The notes beneath the pieces were generated by a model. That model saw only the letters and a list, made by a program, of their open reading frames with translations. It searched no databases and was not told the DNA's origin. DNA of 64,000 bases from JBKBYG01 sp046313435 (lineage in GTDB: Bacteria; Pseudomonadota; Alphaproteobacteria; Rickettsiales; Arcanibacteraceae): assembly GCA_046313435.1 (NCBI GenBank), contig JBKBYG010000005.1, positions 1-64,000 on the forward strand. The letters are read 5' to 3'. Made by a program: the position numbers and the translations under genes. Every line of letters begins with the position of its first letter. Position 1 is the first letter of the stretch. Shown piece by piece: positions 1 through 8,307 of this stretch.

Positions 1-1
1 A

Positions 2-574
2 AAAGACCATTCTACGGTAATGTATGCATGTGAAACCATCAGAGATGTTTCTAAAATTGACAAAGAAGTGAAGAAATATCTAAAAGAAATTAAAGATAAA
101 ATATTGCAGGTACCAGTATTTGCTAAACATAAATATCTTGCAAGCCCTATATTAAAACTAGTTGAAAACACAACTAAGCGCTTACCGATTGCTGTAGAAA
201 AGCAGAATATTTTAGCAAATTTTATAAAGTCTGCCGCTCCGATTGTGCTTTGTATAGCTACAATACAAGCAACATATAGTTTTTCTGATAATTACAAGAA
301 AGGCTACAGCGCTTTTAGAAGCCTGTATGAGGCTGGATATGAGTTTATTAAAATATTAGCTGGAGCTGGTGGGGGATCAGTTGGTATTGCTGCTGGCGCA
401 TTTGTAGCATCGACACTAGGAACAGGAACAGGAGCTATACCAGTTGTTGGAAGTATAATAGGTTCTTTTATAAGTGATGAAACAGTCAAGGGAGTTAAGT
501 CAATAGTTGGCCCGCATACTGAAAGAGTATTAAAATATGCTGAAAGAAAAATGGGATATAATGTTAGGGATTAA
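2..574 (+). CDS. Hypothetical protein with glycine-rich hydrophobic segment, probably 5'-truncated
   Basis: The frame is open to the left edge of the window. The first ATG is at position 20 and has no ribosome binding site in front of it, so this is probably the C-terminal part of a longer protein. Counting from that ATG (184 residues), there is a hydrophobic patch at about 72-85 and a long Gly/Ala-rich segment at about 112-150. That segment resembles glycine-zipper or membrane-inserting stretches of secreted proteins. The tail is basic. I recognise no family. It converges with the trmJ gene, with only five bases between the stop codons. Confidence 0.6.
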   Translation, partial: KDHSTVMYACETIRDVSKIDKEVKKYLKEIKDKILQVPVFAKHKYLASPILKLVENTTKRLPIAVEKQNILANFIKSAAPIVLCIATIQATYSFSDNYKKGYSAFRSLYEAGYEFIKILAGAGGGSVGIAAGAFVASTLGTGTGAIPVVGSIIGSFISDETVKGVKSIVGPHTERVLKYAERKMGYNVRD

Positions 575-579
575 TTATA

Positions 580-1278
580 TTATTTCCTTGTTAGAGCTTT
601 TGCAATACCATATAAAGTTCTAACATCTTGAGTTGAAAAATTCTCAATTCTTCTAAATATATTTCTGATATTATTTACCATGCTAGCTTTCTTTTCTGTT
701 ACTTGAAAAAAACCTTTATAATCTAACTGATCCTCCAGAAATTCAAAAAAACTTGAAATTTCTTTTTGAGAAGCTAATTTACTTTCAAAAGTGCTGCTAT
801 TAATATTATCATATGAAAAATATTCGTAAGCAACTACTGCAACTGATTGAGCTAAATTGAGTGAAGAAAATTCTGGATTTACTGGAATAGTGATGATTTT
901 ATTTGCATATGTTACTGATTCATTATCTAGCCCGCTTTTCTCTGGACCAAATATTATAGCAGTTTTTGAATTATATGAATGTATATCTTTTGCAAATTCT
1001 TTAACACTCAGTATTGGCTTATTCATATAACGCTTTCTTGCGGAAGTTGCGTAAATTATATTTATATCACTAACTGCTTCTTGAAGAGTGTCAAAGATTT
1101 TTGCAGAATGAATTACATTATTTGCTCCTGCTGCAACAGATTCTGCTTGAGGATTAGGCCAGTTATCGCGCGGAGCTACTAATCTAAGTTCCTCTAAGCC
1201 AAAATTAAGCATTGCTCTTGCTGCAGCACCAATATTCTCTCCCATTTGAGGTTTTACTAAAATTATTACAGGCTTCAT
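580..1278 (-). CDS. trmJ: TrmJ-type tRNA/rRNA 2'-O-methyltransferase (SpoU/TrmH family)
   Basis: A 232-residue SPOUT methyltransferase. The N-terminus carries the family's KPQMGENIGAAARAM motif (about residues 9-23), the middle has the IIFGPEKSGL block, and the later SSLNLAQSVAVV block completes the SAM-binding trefoil knot. These three motifs fit the TrmJ group, which methylates the ribose of position 32 in tRNAs; the exact target is inferred from the family. The ATG overlaps the 3' end of cysS by four bases, which suggests co-transcription and translational coupling. Confidence 0.88.
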   Translation of the reverse strand: MKPVIILVKPQMGENIGAAARAMLNFGLEELRLVAPRDNWPNPQAESVAAGANNVIHSAKIFDTLQEAVSDINIIYATSARKRYMNKPILSVKEFAKDIHSYNSKTAIIFGPEKSGLDNESVTYANKIITIPVNPEFSSLNLAQSVAVVAYEYFSYDNINSSTFESKLASQKEISSFFEFLEDQLDYKGFFQVTEKKASMVNNIRNIFRRIENFSTQDVRTLYGIAKALTRK

Positions 1279-2648
1279 TTATCTATTCGCCAGATACTTG
1301 TGCCATCCGACTTGTCTTCGATAATAATATTGCGGGATAATAATTCATTCCGAATAGAATCGGCTAAAGTCCAATTTTTTTCTTTCTTTGCTTGATTACG
1401 CTTGCTGATTAATGCATTGATTTCAGCATCATTAATATCGCCTTTAAACCACTCATCTAAGCTACTAGTCATTAATCCTACAAATTCTAAAGAGTTTTTT
1501 AAAATTGAGGCAAGGTCTCTTTTAAGACTAATATCTGGGGTTTTATTAATTTCTTTGGCGATCGTATGAAGGATAGTGAAAGCCTTTACTGTATTAAGAT
1601 CATCAGCTAAAGCCTCTATAAATTCTTCCGAAATTTTTTTGTTTGAAGGGTCAAAATCAGAAATTGCGCGATAAAAACTATCAAGTGATTTTTTAGAATC
1701 TGAAATTAGTTTATCATTAAAATCTAAAGGTTTTCTATAGTGGGTAGATAGTAAAAGATACCTAATTACTTCACCTTTAATATTCTTATTTAGTAAATCA
1801 TCAACAGTAATAAAATTACCAAGTGATTTACTCATTTTATCACCATTTACAGTAAGAAAACCATTATGAATCCAATATTTAGCGAATTTGCTATTTTTAT
1901 TTGCAGCGCAGCTTTGAGCTATTTCATTAGTATGGTGAGGAAATATTAAGTCAGCACCACCGCCATGAATATCGAAATCTTCCCCTAAATATTTATTACT
2001 CATAGCCGAGCATTCAATATGCCAGCCAGGTCGACCTTTACCCCAAGGACTATCCCAAATTGATGATATGTCATCATTTTGGCTTGCAGGTTTCCATAAA
2101 ACAAAATCAGCAGGATGATGCTTTGAGTCAGATAAGTCAATTCTAACTCCGCTAATCATATCCTCTAAATTACGCCCTGATAAATCACCATAATTTTTAA
2201 AGCTTTCAACTTTAAAATATACATGTTTATTAGCAATATAAGCATTTCCATTAGAAATTAAATTTTCAATCATAGTAATCATTTCATTAATATGCTCGGT
2301 CGCTTTAGGCTCTATTGTCGGAGATAAACAAAATAATTTTTCTGTAATATCATGAAAAATTTTGGTAAACTTATCTGTCAGTGTGTTAATAGTGATATTT
2401 TGCTCTTTTGCAGCATTATTGATTTTATCATCTACATCGGTGATATTACGTACATAAATAACATTTTCTTTTCCATAAACATGTTTAAGTAATCTAAATA
2501 ATATATCGTAAATAACAATTGAGCGCGCATTTCCTATATGTGGAGTGTCATATACAGTAGGCCCGCAAACATACATTTTAACCTTATCGGTATGGGGCGA
2601 GAATAGTTCCTTACTTTTAGTTAAGCTATTATAAAAAAATAGATTCAT
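1275..2648 (-). CDS. cysS: Cysteinyl-tRNA synthetase
   Basis: A class I aminoacyl-tRNA synthetase of 457 residues, normal for bacterial CysRS. The N-terminal MYVCGPTVYDTPHIGNAR stretch holds the HIGH-like signature in its usual CysRS form (HIGN). The zinc-site region GWHIECSAMS and the KMSKSLGNF loop are intact. The C-terminus ends in the anticodon-binding region. It attaches cysteine to tRNA-Cys in the cytoplasm. It is first in a two-gene unit with the downstream methyltransferase, whose start overlaps it. Confidence 0.97.
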   Translation of the reverse strand: MNLFFYNSLTKSKELFSPHTDKVKMYVCGPTVYDTPHIGNARSIVIYDILFRLLKHVYGKENVIYVRNITDVDDKINNAAKEQNITINTLTDKFTKIFHDITEKLFCLSPTIEPKATEHINEMITMIENLISNGNAYIANKHVYFKVESFKNYGDLSGRNLEDMISGVRIDLSDSKHHPADFVLWKPASQNDDISSIWDSPWGKGRPGWHIECSAMSNKYLGEDFDIHGGGADLIFPHHTNEIAQSCAANKNSKFAKYWIHNGFLTVNGDKMSKSLGNFITVDDLLNKNIKGEVIRYLLLSTHYRKPLDFNDKLISDSKKSLDSFYRAISDFDPSNKKISEEFIEALADDLNTVKAFTILHTIAKEINKTPDISLKRDLASILKNSLEFVGLMTSSLDEWFKGDINDAEINALISKRNQAKKEKNWTLADSIRNELLSRNIIIEDKSDGTSIWRIDK

Positions 2649-2678
2649 ATTCTGTAATATCTTGTAATAAAAGGTGAT

Positions 2679-2706
2679 TTGAAATTTAATTATATTTAAT
2701 TATAAT
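2679..2706 (+). promoter_or_regulatory. Candidate sigma-70 promoter of lpxC
   Basis: TTGAAA at 2679-2684 and TATAAT at 2701-2706 are separated by 16 bases and lie about 65 bases before the lpxC start. In DNA this AT-rich such matches arise by chance, so the call rests on position and the perfect -10 box. Confidence 0.4.
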
Positions 2707-2769
2707 TTATAATAGAAAATACTAGAAATTAAATTTTTTCCAACCATTTTATTTATTTAGGAGGATAAT

Positions 2770-3645
2770 TTGTTTAACCCGTTGCAACGTACTATAAAAA
2801 ATGAAGTTAGCTGTTTTGGAATAGGTCTTCATACAGGACTTACAATTTCGATGAGATTAAAGCCAGCAGATATTGATACTGGAATAATCTTTAAAAGAAC
2901 AGACCTCGGTACAAGTGACGGTGTAATTAAAGCAAATTATAATTTTGTAACTAATACAATGCTTGGAACGACGATAGAGAATGAAGCAGGTGCAAAGATT
3001 TCTACAGTTGAACATTTAATGGCAGCTTTATGGGGTTGTGGGATTGATAATATAATTATTGAATTAAACGGGCCTGAAGTTCCAATTATGGATGGAAGTG
3101 CTGAACAATTTGTATTCATGATCGAATGTGCGCATATTGCTGAGCAAAATAAATCAAGACAAGTAATAGAAATACTTGAAAAAGTAGATCTATCAATAGG
3201 TGATTCATATGTTTCAGTAAGTCCTGCAGAACAATTCTCAGTTAGTATGGAAATTGATTTTAATAGTAAAGTTATTTCAAAGCAAAAATGTTTTTTCGAT
3301 TCTAATGATTTTTCATTTAAAATGGATTTATGCAGGGCTCGCACTTTTGGTTTTAGGCATGAAGTTGAAACATTGCGTGCACAAGGCTTAGTTCTTGGAG
3401 GTTCGTTAGATAACGCGATAGTTGTTGATAAAGATGAAGTGTTGAATAAAGGCGGGCTTAGATATAGTGATGAATTTGTACGACATAAAGTCCTTGATTC
3501 AATTGGCGATTTCTATCTTGCGGGCACACATATAAAAGGCCATTTCCATGGTGTTAAATCTGGTCATTCAATTAATAATAAACTTCTTAGAGCTTTATTT
3601 GCTAATAAAAACGCCTGGAGAATGACTAGTCTTCCGATACAATAA
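2770..3645 (+). CDS. lpxC: UDP-3-O-acyl-N-acetylglucosamine deacetylase
   Basis: LpxC catalyses the committed step of lipid A synthesis, removing the acetyl group from UDP-3-O-acyl-GlcNAc. The zinc-site motifs are present: TVEHLMAAL (His82), HKVLDSIGD near residue 238, and KSGHSINNKLLRAL near the C-terminus. The 291-residue length is usual. Translation starts at TTG: a strong AGGAGG lies seven bases ahead and no ATG fits better. With kdsB at 60 kb it implies that this organism makes lipid A and Kdo, which several tick-borne Rickettsiales have lost. Confidence 0.96.
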   Translation: MFNPLQRTIKNEVSCFGIGLHTGLTISMRLKPADIDTGIIFKRTDLGTSDGVIKANYNFVTNTMLGTTIENEAGAKISTVEHLMAALWGCGIDNIIIELNGPEVPIMDGSAEQFVFMIECAHIAEQNKSRQVIEILEKVDLSIGDSYVSVSPAEQFSVSMEIDFNSKVISKQKCFFDSNDFSFKMDLCRARTFGFRHEVETLRAQGLVLGGSLDNAIVVDKDEVLNKGGLRYSDEFVRHKVLDSIGDFYLAGTHIKGHFHGVKSGHSINNKLLRALFANKNAWRMTSLPIQ

Positions 3646-3660
3646 TATTAAAACTTAAGT

Positions 3661-4224
3661 CTAGCCTACTTGGTTTATTTTCTGTTCAGCTTTATGGAAT
3701 ACGTAATCTTTCCAGGATTTTTCAAACCGAGGTTCATTCTTTAATTTTCGTGCAATTGCATCCATTTGAATTGTGGTTCTTGCATTAGTAATATCGCTCT
3801 CTCTCCAAAAGCCTGATTTCAACTTAGCCCATTCACTCCAGCTTTTTGAAGAATTATTAATACTTGCTTTATAATTTGAAAATTCAGATTTTAGATTGAA
3901 ACTATTATTGCCTAGGTTAATGCTCATATCATTTGTACTATTAAAGGCTTTATGAATTTTTTTGCTTGTAATATTATAGTAATTTTGCTCAATCTTATGT
4001 GCAGCTTTCTTATGGTCCTTCATATGATTATATTGTTTATAGGGTGCTATATTTTTCCATATAAAAGATTGTAACCATTCGCCCCAGCTTGCATTACGAT
4101 AAGCATTCCAATTTGCATGAGCAATTTTATTATTATTAAAAGTTGCTTTTCCGGGTTGTACTTTTGTTTCCTTGTAAGCTAAGGCCTCATCAACATTATC
4201 TTGCAATATATTCTGATAAAGCAC
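3661..4224 (-). CDS. Hypothetical protein with repeated Trp-rich motifs
   Basis: A 187-residue, Lys/Asn-rich protein that I do not recognise. It starts at GTG, the only plausible start, because a stop lies just upstream in frame. It has no signal peptide or membrane segment. Three related Trp motifs recur: ASWGEWLQSFIW (46-56), KSWSEWAKLKSGFW (128-140) and KSWKDY (169-174). These suggest a degenerate internal repeat of 40-80 residues. It lies on the same strand as the tautomerase and methyltransferase genes upstream and converges with lpxC. Confidence 0.6.
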   Translation of the reverse strand: MLYQNILQDNVDEALAYKETKVQPGKATFNNNKIAHANWNAYRNASWGEWLQSFIWKNIAPYKQYNHMKDHKKAAHKIEQNYYNITSKKIHKAFNSTNDMSINLGNNSFNLKSEFSNYKASINNSSKSWSEWAKLKSGFWRESDITNARTTIQMDAIARKLKNEPRFEKSWKDYVFHKAEQKINQVG

Positions 4225-4263
4225 TTACATCAATATTATATATTAAATAAACCATATATGTTT

Positions 4264-4620
4264 CTACTCAGTAAGTTTATAATAAGTGCCAGGTAAATTT
4301 TTTATACATATTGAAATTTGAAGATCTAATTCTGCTAAGGACTTACTAAAAGCTTGTTTAAAGTGCTGAAGTATAAGAGTTGCTATGGAATCTAATAATG
4401 CATCATTTCTCCCGGGTAAAATATTTATTTCAAGATGTATAAAACCATTGTTTTTATTTCCGTCACCTATCAAATAGTCAGAATACTTAATGATCCTAGT
4501 TTTGCAATTGTTAAGTTTAGTTGGTAATTTTTCAACTAGGATTTGATGAACATGGGTAAGTGTTTCTTTAATATTATCTTCCATTAAATTTGCACTATAT
4601 TCAAAAGAAATTTGGGGCAT
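4264..4620 (-). CDS. 5-carboxymethyl-2-hydroxymuconate isomerase family protein (tautomerase superfamily)
   Basis: A 118-residue protein that begins Met-Pro. After Met removal this gives the N-terminal proline that acts as general base in tautomerases. The pattern PQISFEYSANL at the start, the central GFIHLEINILPGR and the overall length fit the CHMI (HpcD) family of homoprotocatechuate degradation. No other gene of that pathway is in the window, so the substrate here is unknown. An AAGGAG sequence seven bases upstream supports the start. It sits 19 bases downstream of the methyltransferase gene and is probably co-transcribed. Confidence 0.78.
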   Translation of the reverse strand: MPQISFEYSANLMEDNIKETLTHVHQILVEKLPTKLNNCKTRIIKYSDYLIGDGNKNNGFIHLEINILPGRNDALLDSIATLILQHFKQAFSKSLAELDLQISICIKNLPGTYYKLTE

Positions 4621-4639
4621 ATAATTCTCCTTTTGAAAG

Positions 4640-5506
4640 TTAATTTAATGTAGCAATAATTCCTACTAAATTACTTTCAGTGTCAGATACAATTTGATAC
4701 TCATGTTCAGTTTCAGTAGGTATTTTAAATGAATAGGATTTAATTACCTTCATTCCATTTTTTTCAAATAATTTTACTAAATCATTCCGACTAAATAATA
4801 CCATTTCATTAGGAACTAAGTATTTAGGATAATTCTGCATCACACTTTTATCAACGCTCTGCATTATATTTGTAAAATGGCCAGGAAAATCAATGTTTTG
4901 TTCTAATTTTTCCAAATAATTAGGTAGAATTTTATGATAAGTTTTTGAGTAAGGCGAGGCAGTAGTTATATAAATTTTACCATTCTTTTTTAATGCCGAT
5001 TTTGACCATTCAATAAATCTAATTATTTCTTCAGGCTTCATAAAATGTATTACTTTATCAGCTAAAATAGCATCATACTCATTTTTCTTGATTGGCAAAT
5101 CAGTAGGGGCTTTACCCTCAATTAAAATGAGATTTTTTAAAGCTGCATTTCCGAGTTGCTCTTTAACTCTATAAGCTAAAATATTTAAATGTTCTTTTGA
5201 TATATCATTAGCTGTATATTGTAATACTCCGCGTTTCAATGCTTCAATAGGGATATTATTATATCCTGCGCCTATCTCTAAAAGATTTTTAGAAGCTTGT
5301 GCTTCTTCCTTTAGGAAAATTTCTCCTATAGGCGAAATAGTAAGGAATATATAGCCCATTCCATTTATAGTAGGACTTTTATTGCCTGTGACGAGCTCAG
5401 GCGCTGATATAGTTTGTAAATCTAATTGACTTGCAGAGATTTCTTCTGATGCAAAGATAAAATTAGAGTTGAACATAAGAATTACTAATAATACTATTTT
5501 TAACAT
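4640..5506 (-). CDS. SAM-dependent methyltransferase with N-terminal signal peptide
   Basis: A class I (Rossmann-fold) methyltransferase of 288 residues. Motif I is LLEIGAGYN (75-83). It is followed by an acidic strand end, a YDAILADKVIHF motif and a GKIYITTASPYS strand. The N-terminus is a clear signal peptide: MLKIVLLVILMF, then a small-residue cleavage region ending in FAS-EE. The frame extends 19 codons upstream to a TTG, but I chose the ATG at 5506 because AAGGAA precedes it and it starts the signal sequence. An exported SAM enzyme is odd, since SAM is absent from the periplasm. It may act inside a host or be membrane-anchored on the cytoplasmic side. Confidence 0.75.
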   Translation of the reverse strand: MLKIVLLVILMFNSNFIFASEEISASQLDLQTISAPELVTGNKSPTINGMGYIFLTISPIGEIFLKEEAQASKNLLEIGAGYNNIPIEALKRGVLQYTANDISKEHLNILAYRVKEQLGNAALKNLILIEGKAPTDLPIKKNEYDAILADKVIHFMKPEEIIRFIEWSKSALKKNGKIYITTASPYSKTYHKILPNYLEKLEQNIDFPGHFTNIMQSVDKSVMQNYPKYLVPNEMVLFSRNDLVKLFEKNGMKVIKSYSFKIPTETEHEYQIVSDTESNLVGIIATLN

Positions 5507-5684
5507 TTGTTTCCTTATTTGAATTTGTATAGGCAATCTGCCAGAAATCAATACGAAGTGCAAGTTCTTTATTAAATTTCATTCTCTATATATGTATTAC
5601 TTAAGGATTAATATTTTTTTAGTTTTATTTATATACCATATTGTCGGTTATAATTTTATTAAATTTGATAAAGGCAATTTATAA

Positions 5685-6611
5685 ATGGGAAAGGACAATA
5701 TTAAAGTTAGAAATTTTATTAACTTAATAACAAGAGTCAATATTAAAGATATTCCTAAAGTTTTTACTAAGAAATTTAAGTTTTTTGATGAAGCAATAAA
5801 AAAGCAAATTTTCAATGAATTAATAAAGAATATAGAAATTGGCGATAAAAAAATTATTGAGAATGATAAAAATGCACTGGATTATAATAAAGCAAATGAT
5901 AAAGTTGCAGATTATAAAAAGATAAAGCTGAATAGAAGAAAATTTGAAAATTTTATACATCTGTTAAACGCAGAGGATAAAAAAATAATCCATAACATGA
6001 TAGGTGATTCAAAAATTTTGTCTTTAGCCACAAGGAATCGTTTTGCATCAATTATTGATACTGTTTTAAAGGATAAAGAACAACATTTTGACTATATCAA
6101 TTCTTCACCAAAAAAGGTTCAATTTATAGAAAACATAGAGGAAAAAGTTAATTATAATAGGGCAAGCACAAAATCCTATGTTGAACAAGAAGCAGAAATT
6201 TTAAAACTTATGGTAAAGTTTAGAAACATTATTCAGAAAGATAAGTTTGTCTTAAGAAAGTTAGAAGAAATAGAAGCAGTTAAAAATGAATTCGAATCAC
6301 AAAATAAGCTAACTAAAGAAACAATCGATAATATATATAATTTTGTTGCAAAATTAGAGAATCTTCAGCAAAAAACACAGAATAAGCAGATTTTTTATAA
6401 ACTATGGGAAAGTTTAAAGAGTTATTTTACTCATATCCTAAATCAGCAAGATAAAGTTTTTAAGTTTGATAAATGTGATAGTAAAATTATTGAAATAGCC
6501 ATGAAAGATTTTAAGATTATTATTGAAAAAGAGCATAAAATAGTTTCTGAGCAAAATCAAACTAAGCCTACAGGGCCAATTCTAAAAAAGAAGGCCCAAC
6601 GAGAAATTTAA
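5685..6611 (+). CDS. Hypothetical lysine-rich, probably helical protein
   Basis: A 308-residue, very Lys/Ile/Asn-rich protein with no signal peptide, transmembrane segment or recognised domain. Long charged stretches (roughly 160-240) are likely to form helices or coiled coil. The ATG is preceded by AAAGG ten bases upstream. It stands alone, divergent from the methyltransferase gene, and ends at a perfect bidirectional hairpin shared with icd. Function unknown; a secretion substrate or lineage-specific protein is possible. Confidence 0.65.
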   Translation: MGKDNIKVRNFINLITRVNIKDIPKVFTKKFKFFDEAIKKQIFNELIKNIEIGDKKIIENDKNALDYNKANDKVADYKKIKLNRRKFENFIHLLNAEDKKIIHNMIGDSKILSLATRNRFASIIDTVLKDKEQHFDYINSSPKKVQFIENIEEKVNYNRASTKSYVEQEAEILKLMVKFRNIIQKDKFVLRKLEEIEAVKNEFESQNKLTKETIDNIYNFVAKLENLQQKTQNKQIFYKLWESLKSYFTHILNQQDKVFKFDKCDSKIIEIAMKDFKIIIEKEHKIVSEQNQTKPTGPILKKKAQREI

Positions 6612-6630
6612 AATGCTATTGAAGTTAAGT

Positions 6631-6668
6631 AAGAGAATTTTGTAAAACTTAACTTACAAAATTCTCTT
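6631..6668. terminator. Bidirectional terminator hairpin between converging genes
   Basis: Perfect 15-bp inverted repeat with arms at 6631-6645 and 6654-6668 and an 8-base loop. It lies between the stops of the lysine-rich protein gene and icd. There is no long T run, so it may work as a rho-independent terminator or as a 3' end stabiliser. Confidence 0.75.
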
Positions 6669-6674
6669 AAATTA

Positions 6675-8138
6675 TTATTCGCCTTGTCCTAAAGTAAATC
6701 CTACTTTGTCATCAAAACTATATAAATTTTCTGTTTTGACAAAATCGAATCCAGCTTTTGCAAGTTTATCAAGTAAGTAGATAATAGAATTATGAGAAGT
6801 CTTTTTCTCAGTATTGTTTGGGACAAAGCGTGTGCGCCAATGATCACCGCCTCCTGTATTAAGAGAATCTTCTTCAACGGGCCATACTTTTAACCCTCTA
6901 CAAGATACCATTTGTAATTGAAGCTCACCATCAACTATTGAATTTAATTGTTCTGCAAGCTTTACAGAGTCACCTTCAAACCAATCGAAATATACATCTA
7001 TTCCAACAAGTTGTTTCTTTTCACTTTTATCAATATCTGAGAAAGAAACTATATTTTTATTCAACTCACCTGGTGTATCAGGATATGATATTGCCTTCAT
7101 TTTAGAGGGTTTTTGTCCAAGTCGTTCTACTACGGCTTTAGTAAATTCCTTTGTTCCGACCTTTTTTGTGCTGGTAGCTTCATTGTAAATGTCTTTTGTA
7201 TGAATTCCATCTTCTAAGGTTTTTAGCCAAGCATTATGAATATTTGCTGCCACACTTCCTTGGCCAATATGTATGAGCATCATTATTGCGGCATGTAATA
7301 ATCCTGATGGATTTGCTGTATCTTGCCCTGCAATTAGAGGAGCTGAGCCATGTATTGCTTCAAACATAGCGTATTCAGGGCCAATATTTGCACTTCCTGC
7401 AAGACCAACAGATCCAGAAATTTCAGCAACTACGTCTGAAACTATATCACCGTATAAGTTTAATGTTACAATAACGTCAAAAATCTCTGGCCGGCTGGCT
7501 ACTCTTGCAGTTCCAATATCAATAATATAATGGTCAGTTTCAATTTGAGGGTATTCTAGCTTAACTTTATCAAATATTCTATGAAATGCACCATCAGTAA
7601 GTTTCATTATATTATCTTTACTAAAGCAAGATACTTTTTTTCTATTATTTTTTACTGCATATTCAAATGCATAGCGTATAATACGTTCACTTCCAACGCT
7701 GCTTATCAATTTTATAGCATGCTGTAAATTATGCGTTTGACGATATTCTACACCAGCATATAAATCTTCTTCATTCTCCCTTATAATGACTATATCCATA
7801 TTAGGATGCTTTGTTTGTACAAATGGATAATAAGACATACATGGTCTAACATTGGCATAAAGGCCTAATGTTTTTCTCATAGTAACATTTAAGCTTTTAT
7901 ATCCGCCTCCTTGAGGAGTGGTTATTGGGCCTTTAAGTAAAATTTTATTATTTTTTATAGACTCCCAAGTTTCAGATGATATACCTGAAGAGTATCCTTT
8001 CTTATATAGTTCTTCGCCAACTGCAACAGTTTGAATTTTAAGTTTAGCACCAGCTTGTTTCATAATTTCAAGTGTTGATTCCATAATTTCTGGACCAACT
8101 CCATCACCATAAGCTACTGTAATCGAAGTATCTTTCAT
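6675..8138 (-). CDS. icd: Isocitrate dehydrogenase (NADP-type, Rickettsia-like long form)
   Basis: A TCA-cycle enzyme of 487 residues that oxidatively decarboxylates isocitrate. The N-terminal AYGDGVGPEIM, the substrate-binding region around SLNVTMRKTLGLYANVRP, the EDLYAGVEY block and the metal-binding NLYGDIVSDVVAEISGSVG block all match the IDH/IMDH family. The extra C-terminal domain of about 130 residues (after GTKEFTKAVVERL) is the form known from Rickettsia and Thermus enzymes. It is a single-gene unit ending at the shared hairpin. Cofactor preference is inferred from the family. Confidence 0.93.
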   Translation of the reverse strand: MKDTSITVAYGDGVGPEIMESTLEIMKQAGAKLKIQTVAVGEELYKKGYSSGISSETWESIKNNKILLKGPITTPQGGGYKSLNVTMRKTLGLYANVRPCMSYYPFVQTKHPNMDIVIIRENEEDLYAGVEYRQTHNLQHAIKLISSVGSERIIRYAFEYAVKNNRKKVSCFSKDNIMKLTDGAFHRIFDKVKLEYPQIETDHYIIDIGTARVASRPEIFDVIVTLNLYGDIVSDVVAEISGSVGLAGSANIGPEYAMFEAIHGSAPLIAGQDTANPSGLLHAAIMMLIHIGQGSVAANIHNAWLKTLEDGIHTKDIYNEATSTKKVGTKEFTKAVVERLGQKPSKMKAISYPDTPGELNKNIVSFSDIDKSEKKQLVGIDVYFDWFEGDSVKLAEQLNSIVDGELQLQMVSCRGLKVWPVEEDSLNTGGGDHWRTRFVPNNTEKKTSHNSIIYLLDKLAKAGFDFVKTENLYSFDDKVGFTLGQGE

Positions 8139-8252
8139 TTTACCTTCTTTGTTTGAGGTTACTAAAATAATTAAAAAGCAATAAATAACAGCTTATAAAA
8201 ATAAAATCTATAAGATTTATATTAATAGAATCTTAACTAAATAATTTAAAGC

Positions 8253-8281
8253 AAAAAAAACGCTCTAAATTTTAGAGCGCT
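8253..8281 (-). terminator. Rho-independent terminator of the pilin gene
   Basis: Inverted repeat at 8261-8279 (8-bp GC-containing stem CGCTCTAA/TTAGAGCG). On the minus strand it is followed by eight Us (the A run at 8253-8260). This is the textbook layout for stopping transcription of the pilin gene that ends at 8308. A T run on the other side makes it usable in both directions. Confidence 0.88.
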
Positions 8282-8307
8282 TTTATTATATAAAATATTA
8301 TTATATC

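Noticed and set aside
2937..3344. 135-codon minus-strand frame inside lpxC
   Set aside because: LpxC is unambiguous on the other strand; the frame has no start signal or family features.
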